Positions 4,941 through 6,944 of a DNA stretch of 6,944 nt are shown one piece after another. This stretch comes from Promethearchaeota archaeon (GTDB lineage Archaea > Asgardarchaeota > Lokiarchaeia > Sigynarchaeales > SOKP01). How positions within the stretch are numbered: the stretch's first letter is position 1; each line of letters starts with the position of its first letter. The notes under the pieces were generated by a model. That model was given only the letters and a program-made list of their open reading frames with translations, searched no databases and was not told the origin of the DNA. A program made the position numbers and the translations under genes. Location of the stretch: contig WJKD01000140.1 of assembly GCA_014729315.1 (NCBI GenBank), forward strand, positions 1-6,944, written 5' to 3'.

Positions 4941-4968
4941 TCTTCTTTTTTCTTTTCGTTTTCTATTC
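4941..4968 (+). terminator. T-rich tract after the flavoprotein gene
   Basis: TCTTCTTTTTTCTTTTCGTT and the following TTCTATT begin 15 bases after the stop codon at 4926. Archaeal RNA polymerase ends transcription at such oligo-T stretches without a hairpin. The tract supports separate transcription of the flavoprotein and the transporter. Confidence 0.5.
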
Positions 4969-5118
4969 TACCTTTCGCGAATCTACAAATAATAAATATC
5001 TATTTATATTTCAAAAGCCATCAAAAAATATCTAGCAATAATTTTTCAAAATTGAGAACTGCCTTTTAAGAAAAAATTTAGTGAATTGCTTTCTTTGAAC
5101 TAGTTAATTGATATAAAA

Positions 5119-5125
5119 GGAGATC
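5119..5125 (+). promoter_or_regulatory. Strong Shine-Dalgarno site of the MFS transporter
   Basis: GGAGATC ends 4 bases before the ATG at 5130. It is the clearest ribosome-binding site in the window and fixes this start. An AT-rich stretch around 5070-5084 could be its TATA box. Confidence 0.65.
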
Positions 5126-5129
5126 GATA

Positions 5130-6602
5130 ATGGAAAAAAACGAATTAGACGGATTAGTCAAACAAAAGGAAGTATACGGACATTCTAAGTCGATAATGGC
5201 CAGTTATGGGGCGAGAGAACTGTTCGGACAGTGGGTTGGAGCTGCTTTTGGATTCACAACCTTTTTCTTCTACGAAGCGGTTATCGGACTTTCGGTGGTG
5301 TTAGGAGCGCTTGCGTTCGTGCTCTATAGTATCTGGAACGCGATAAACGATCCCTTGGTTGGCTACATCATGGAGCGAATTCATCCATTCTGGGAAAAAA
5401 AATGGAAGTTGAAAAGATTTCCTTGGATCGTCATAGGCGTGATTCCTTGGTTAATCTCGTTCTTTTTAGTGTTTATGGTGCCTCTGGAATGGGATCCTGT
5501 TCAAGATCCCTCGTATAACTGGCCCGTGTTTGGTTATTACTTGTTTTCGATTTGTCTATACGATACGACTTTAACAATCTACGATGTAAATGTAGTTTCG
5601 CTATACCCCGATAAGTTCCGTGGATTAAACGAGCGTAGAACCGCAACGGGTTTTGGGACTCTCCTTGGAATGATAGGATTGGTATTAGCTGCGATAGTTC
5701 CCCCGATGTTTATCACAACAGGAGTCGCTGAGACATACCGAATAGCCGCATTAGTTACAGTTAGCGTAGGTCTGGTTCTATTCATCTTCATCATCCCTGG
5801 GGTATGGGAAGACAAAAAAACAAGAACTCTCTATGAAACAAGACTAAAATCTGACGAAGAAGAAAAAAATTTATCTTCGTTCTTCGAAACCTCAAGAATG
5901 GCAATAAAGGATCGTGTTTTTATGGCTAAGGCTCTATTCTTCTTTGGATATCAAGTAGGTGCTGTAATGCTCCAAACATCTGCGTTTTACGTAGTCACAT
6001 ACTTGTTAGACGAAGAAGCGGGAGCGATCACATTTCTCTTAGGATCGATGCTTCTTGGAGCAATCATTTCTGTACCTATATGGATGATCTTAGCTCGAAA
6101 AGTGAACGACAATAGAAAGATGAGCATTGCGGCGGGGATTATGATGGTTTTAACTTTTTTGCCGATGATCTTCGTTTCCACGCTTCTTGGATGGATAATC
6201 GTAATGCTTCTTTTTGGAATCGGCTTAGGAGGTCAATGGTATATGGATCCACCCACGATGGGCGATACGCTCGACGATATAGCGGTGCGCACTGGGAAGC
6301 GACAACAAGCAATCTATTACGGTTTTCAAGCGTTTTTTATCAGACTTGGACAAACCAGTATTGCAATCACCATCGCAGTTGTCCATATACTCACGGGATT
6401 CGTAGAAGGAGCTCCCAGCTTAAGCGAACTCCGCGCTCGAAGCCCGACTCCCGAATTAGCACTTTTCGGCATTCGAATTCACTCTGCGATCGTGCCTGCT
6501 ATAATAGTACTTTTAACAATTTTCATATTTTGGAAGTTCTACAACCTCACGCCCGATAAAGTGGCAGAAAACCGCAAAAAACTAGAAGAGTTAAGGCTTT
6601 AG
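5130..6602 (+). CDS. MFS transporter, MelB/GPH-type sugar:cation symporter family
   Basis: A 490-residue inner-membrane transporter with about 12 hydrophobic helices (near 33-50, 52-70, 98-117, 133-152, 172-194, 204-224, 265-290, 297-320, 331-350, 352-368, 400-422 and 447-470). WNAINDPLVGYIMERIHPFW (69-88) is the signature loop of the glycoside-pentoside-hexuronide family (COG2211), with the Asn-Asp-Pro of the cation-binding helix, followed by KRFPWIVIG. The second half has the repeat motif MGDTLDDIAVRTGKRQQAIY (377-396), matching the family's DxxDxxxxxTGxRxxxxxxG. The charged middle loop (227-262) links the two six-helix bundles. The family carries sugars or related solutes together with Na+ or H+; the substrate cannot be read here, and several acidic residues of E. 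coli MelB are not clearly matched. It is a single-gene unit with its own ribosome site and a T10 terminator. Confidence 0.87.
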   Translation: MEKNELDGLVKQKEVYGHSKSIMASYGARELFGQWVGAAFGFTTFFFYEAVIGLSVVLGALAFVLYSIWNAINDPLVGYIMERIHPFWEKKWKLKRFPWIVIGVIPWLISFFLVFMVPLEWDPVQDPSYNWPVFGYYLFSICLYDTTLTIYDVNVVSLYPDKFRGLNERRTATGFGTLLGMIGLVLAAIVPPMFITTGVAETYRIAALVTVSVGLVLFIFIIPGVWEDKKTRTLYETRLKSDEEEKNLSSFFETSRMAIKDRVFMAKALFFFGYQVGAVMLQTSAFYVVTYLLDEEAGAITFLLGSMLLGAIISVPIWMILARKVNDNRKMSIAAGIMMVLTFLPMIFVSTLLGWIIVMLLFGIGLGGQWYMDPPTMGDTLDDIAVRTGKRQQAIYYGFQAFFIRLGQTSIAITIAVVHILTGFVEGAPSLSELRARSPTPELALFGIRIHSAIVPAIIVLLTIFIFWKFYNLTPDKVAENRKKLEELRL

Positions 6603-6612
6603 CGATATTTAT

Positions 6613-6650
6613 ACTTTTATTTTCTATTCTTTCTTTCTTATTTTTTTTTT
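6613..6650 (+). terminator. Oligo-T terminator after the transporter
   Basis: Pyrimidine-rich tracts starting about 10 bases past the stop codon end in ten consecutive Ts (6641-6650). No stem is needed for archaeal termination. It separates the transporter from the mobile element to the right. Confidence 0.6.
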
Positions 6651-6698
6651 GCAATTATCTAACACTATCTAATGGTTCGTGAGAAATTTTAACATTTT

Positions 6699-6742
6699 GC
6701 CTCAAGAAGTCTCCACCCTTTAGGGAGGAGATGAATTGAGGC
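6699..6742 (+). mobile_element. IS200/IS605-type end hairpin, possible omega RNA (reRNA) end
   Basis: A compact 44-base hairpin. The outer stem is GCCTCAA (6699-6705) with TTGAGGC (6736-6742). A 4x4 internal loop, GAAG opposite TGAA, follows. The inner stem TCTCC-A-CCC pairs with GGG-A-GGAGA around the loop TTTA (6719-6722), with one A-A mismatch. This CCC-TTTA-GGG apex with GAAG/TGAA flanks is like the right-end hairpins of archaeal TnpB elements, which also form the scaffold of the guide RNA. Here it lies 109 bases upstream of a tnpB start instead of behind the gene. It may be this element's left end, or the right end left by another copy. Confidence 0.5.
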
Positions 6743-6807
6743 GATCTTACATCTTAAGAAGATTCCTTCTTATTTATGAGAAATTACTAAACGATTAACG
6801 TAGGAAC

Positions 6808-6815
6808 CTTAAATA
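6808..6815 (+). promoter_or_regulatory. Possible TATA box for tnpB
   Basis: CTTAAATA is centred about 40 bases before the ATG at 6852, giving a leader of roughly 14 bases that would contain GAGGT (6839-6843), a Shine-Dalgarno-like site 8 bases from the start codon. Confidence 0.4.
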
Positions 6816-6851
6816 TCGATCAATCTCTTATGTCTAGTGAGGTTATCGAAG

Positions 6852-6944
6852 ATGCTTTTGACACATAGAGTTCGCATTTATCCGACTCAATCGCAGGAAG
6901 ACGCGTTATGGAGTTTATCGGAAAAGTGTCGTCTGCTCTATAAC
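6852..6944 (+). CDS. tnpB: TnpB (IS605 OrfB-type RNA-guided nuclease), N-terminal fragment
   Basis: The first 31 codons of a gene that continues past the window: MLLTHRVRIYPTQSQEDALW then SLSEKCRLLYN. This matches the start of IS605/IS1341 OrfB proteins (helix-turn-helix domain PF12323), with the pattern RxxxYPTxxQxxxLxxxxxxxRxxYN. TnpB uses an omega RNA copied from the element end to cut DNA and keep the element in place. The catalytic RuvC-like part is outside the window, so activity cannot be judged. No tnpA gene lies upstream, so this is either an IS1341-like element with tnpB alone or tnpA lies beyond. The start is supported by GAGGT at 6839-6843. Confidence 0.8.
   Translation, partial: MLLTHRVRIYPTQSQEDALWSLSEKCRLLYN

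Noticed and set aside
4866..5069. 67-codon plus-strand ORF over the end of the flavoprotein gene
   Set aside because: Shadow frame running into the T-rich terminator; low-complexity Phe/Ser/Lys product without motifs.
5579..6181. Minus-strand ORFs of 78 and 64 codons
   Set aside because: Antisense to the transporter's conserved coding frame.
6191..6559. 122-codon plus-strand ORF in the transporter
   Set aside because: Shadow in another frame of the MFS gene; the transporter motif TGKRQQAIY lies in the main frame.
1..6944. CRISPR array, tRNA or rRNA genes
   Set aside because: No regularly spaced repeats, cloverleaf or rRNA-like sequence seen by eye on either strand.

Overview
The window looks like a low-GC archaeal contig. 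Several genes start close behind a TATA-like box with little or no leader. Intergenic ends carry oligo-T tracts rather than strong GC hairpins, and Shine-Dalgarno sites appear only at some genes. The gene styles (PIN pairs, Uma2 proteins, an APH-fold kinase, a MelB-type transporter) would fit an Asgard or another mesophilic archaeon, but nothing here fixes the lineage.

Left part (1-2760), + strand unless noted: the frameshifted C-terminal end of a TrmO/TsaA tRNA methyltransferase; an intact APH-fold small-molecule kinase; on the minus strand a very acidic 71-residue protein, a doubtful 62-residue ORF and the relic of an addiction-module antitoxin with nonsense codons; then a Uma2-family nuclease split by a frameshift in an A run.

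Middle part (2760-4360): a minus-strand toxin-antitoxin pair (PIN ribonuclease first, small partner second, 2 bases apart). It lies between two copies of a 21-base direct repeat exactly 1020 bases apart, and three palindromes sit upstream of its promoter. Next come two facing gene scraps: a minus-strand lysine-rich protein tail frameshifted at an 8-G run, and a plus-strand 52-codon ORF.

Right part (4360-6944), + strand: an intact flavin-reductase-like FMN protein, an intact 12-TM MelB/GPH-type MFS symporter, then a conserved-looking hairpin and the first 31 codons of an IS605-type TnpB that runs off the window.

Overall this is an accessory, partly decayed region (two toxin-antitoxin modules, one dead; a Uma2 protein; a TnpB element) next to an ordinary metabolic/transport segment. 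I see no confident new multi-gene system. The best leads are the repeat-bounded PIN cassette with its palindrome cluster, the acidic small protein, and the recurrent frameshifts at mononucleotide runs, which may be decay, sequencing error or, less likely, recoding.
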